Assembly: GCA_003731675.1 (NCBI GenBank)
Contig: RCNQ01000210.1
Span: 1-8,151 of the forward strand
Direction of reading: 5' to 3'
DNA length: 8,151 bases
From: Bacteroidetes/Chlorobi group bacterium ChocPot_Mid
GTDB lineage: Bacteria > Bacteroidota > Ignavibacteria > Kapaibacteriales > UBA2268
Positions 7,077-8,151 of this stretch are shown here, piece by piece (the first letter of the stretch is position 1; the number at the start of each line of letters is the position of its first letter). Position numbers and translations under genes: made by a program. The notes under the pieces were generated by a model. It saw only the letters and a program-made list of their open reading frames with translations. It was not told where the DNA came from and ran no database searches.

Positions 7077-8151
7077 ATGAATATTATTAAAAAAATAAAA
7101 TTATTATTTACAGAAAATTTCGATGATATTGCCTATAGCAATAAACATCTTTTTAATTTTAAAAAACTATGGATTGTAATCTTTATTATTTCATCAATCG
7201 TTGCTATTGTTCCCTTGGTTTTTTTCGCCTTGATTGATTTAAAAGTAACTGGTACAGCTCTCGAGCGTGAAGTTGAAATGAAAACCTTACACTTAACATC
7301 GAACTCATCGAGATTTGTAGCGTTCTTTTTAGATGAGCGTAAACTCGCATTGGATTTTGTTGTTTCAGAAAATGACTACTCAGATTTAAAAACTCAAAAT
7401 AAGTTAGATAAATTACTTCAAGATTTAAAAAATACATATGGTGGATTTACCGACCTTGGTGTTATAGATTCTAATGGAGTACAAATCAATTATTCAGGTC
7501 CATACAAATTAGCTGGGAAAAATTATAAAGAACAAGTATGGTTTAAAAAAGCATGTGAGGAAAATAAATACATTACCGATTTGTTCTTAGGATACAGAAA
7601 TGTCCCTCATTTAGCTATTATAGTAAAGCATCAGATAAATAATGGTGGATTTTTTTTACTGAGAGCTACTATAGAAGATAGATTTATTAATCTTCTTTCT
7701 CAATTAGAGATAAGTGAGAAGGGTGATGCATTTATCATAAATAACCTTGGAATCTTACAGACTCCATCAAAATACTTTGGTAAAGTTTTTAATAAAATAA
7801 ATATTGATATACCCGAGCCTAACGAAGAAACAAAAGTTATAACAAAATCATTTAAAAATAATAAGGAATTGATTATCGGTTATATTTACCTAAAAGATAC
7901 ACCCTTCATACTAATGATAGTAAAGGACAGTAAGGAGTTCTCTAAACCTTGGAAGCAAAGTAGCCTCGATTTATTTAAGTATTTATTAATAAGTATTTTT
8001 GTCATACTACTTTGGACTTTTGGTATGACAACTTTTTTTGTCAGAAGATTGAGAGCTACTGATTTCCGTAGGATAAAAAATATGGAAATGGCTGAACAAG
8101 CTAATAAAATGGCTTCCATAGGGAGATTAGCTGCTAATATAGCTCATGAAA
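7077..8151 (+). CDS. Membrane sensor histidine kinase with periplasmic Cache-like domain (C-terminus beyond right edge)
   Basis: The frame is open for 358 codons to the window edge. A cytoplasmic N-terminus (1-30) precedes membrane helix 1 (about 31-53). A periplasmic region of about 245 residues follows, then membrane helix 2 (301-322). The periplasmic part resembles a double-Cache sensor: a long first helix (about 58-118), then VIDSNGVQINYSG (129-141), KNYKEQVWFKKA (148-159), YITDLFLGYRNVPHLAIIV (165-183), and a second part with GDAFIINNLGILQTP (216-230). A linker of only about 23 residues, with no clear HAMP domain, leads to MASIGRLAANIAHE (345-358), the H-box of the HisKA domain; His357 is the phospho-acceptor. 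The ATP-binding domain lies off the window. It starts 14 nt after the fusion regulator, without a clear ribosome binding site, which suggests co-transcription. It is the natural phosphodonor for Asp331 of that regulator. The ligand is not predictable here. Confidence 0.9.
   Translation, partial: MNIIKKIKLLFTENFDDIAYSNKHLFNFKKLWIVIFIISSIVAIVPLVFFALIDLKVTGTALEREVEMKTLHLTSNSSRFVAFFLDERKLALDFVVSENDYSDLKTQNKLDKLLQDLKNTYGGFTDLGVIDSNGVQINYSGPYKLAGKNYKEQVWFKKACEENKYITDLFLGYRNVPHLAIIVKHQINNGGFFLLRATIEDRFINLLSQLEISEKGDAFIINNLGILQTPSKYFGKVFNKINIDIPEPNEETKVITKSFKNNKELIIGYIYLKDTPFILMIVKDSKEFSKPWKQSSLDLFKYLLISIFVILLWTFGMTTFFVRRLRATDFRRIKNMEMAEQANKMASIGRLAANIAHE

Noticed and set aside
7204..7437. A 77-codon minus-strand frame
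   Set aside because: It is opposite the histidine kinase gene, whose Cache and H-box features are clear.

Overview
The window is AT-rich and reads as a chromosomal fragment of a bacterium from the Bacteroidota/Ignavibacteriota/Kapabacteria side of the FCB group. That placement is an inference from three things. The long secreted protein is built from DUF11-type repeats. A promoter-like pair resembles the Bacteroidota consensus (TTG, 20 nt, TATATTTG). Several genes have weak or absent Shine-Dalgarno sequences. No rRNA, tRNA, CRISPR array, insertion sequence or phage gene was seen.

Left part (1-2062, minus strand): the first 687 codons of a large secreted protein. It has a signal peptide and at least five consecutive DUF11/conserved-repeat Ig-like domains, is rich in cysteine, and runs off the left edge. 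A Bacteroidota-like promoter lies just upstream. Next comes about 530 nt of AT-rich DNA with no gene (2063-2595).

Middle part (2596-3679): a 127-residue single-pass membrane protein of unknown function on the minus strand, then a roughly 700-nt stretch with two broken small reading frames. One (minus, 3176-3000) is interrupted by an in-frame stop. The other (plus, 3367-3536) has a ribosome binding site and a start, and is broken by a one-base shift at a run of five C; joined, it would encode a 56-residue membrane peptide. The stretch looks like decayed genes or sequence errors at homopolymers.

Right part (3680-8151, plus strand): three tightly spaced genes that look like one operon. The first is a complete SulP/SLC26-type anion transporter with a STAS domain and an unusual roughly 130-residue coiled-coil-like insertion between the two halves of its membrane domain. 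Seventeen nt later comes a 406-residue protein joining a cytidylate-kinase-like domain with a degenerate P-loop, a BON-like domain and a C-terminal phosphoacceptor receiver domain. Fourteen nt later comes a membrane histidine kinase with a periplasmic Cache-like sensor, cut by the right edge just after its phospho-acceptor histidine. The simplest model is a two-component pair tied to an anion transporter: the kinase senses a periplasmic ligand, phosphorylates the receiver, and the kinase-like/BON part acts on the transporter or on signalling rather than on DNA. This transporter-sensor-fusion regulator cassette is the most interesting part of the window.
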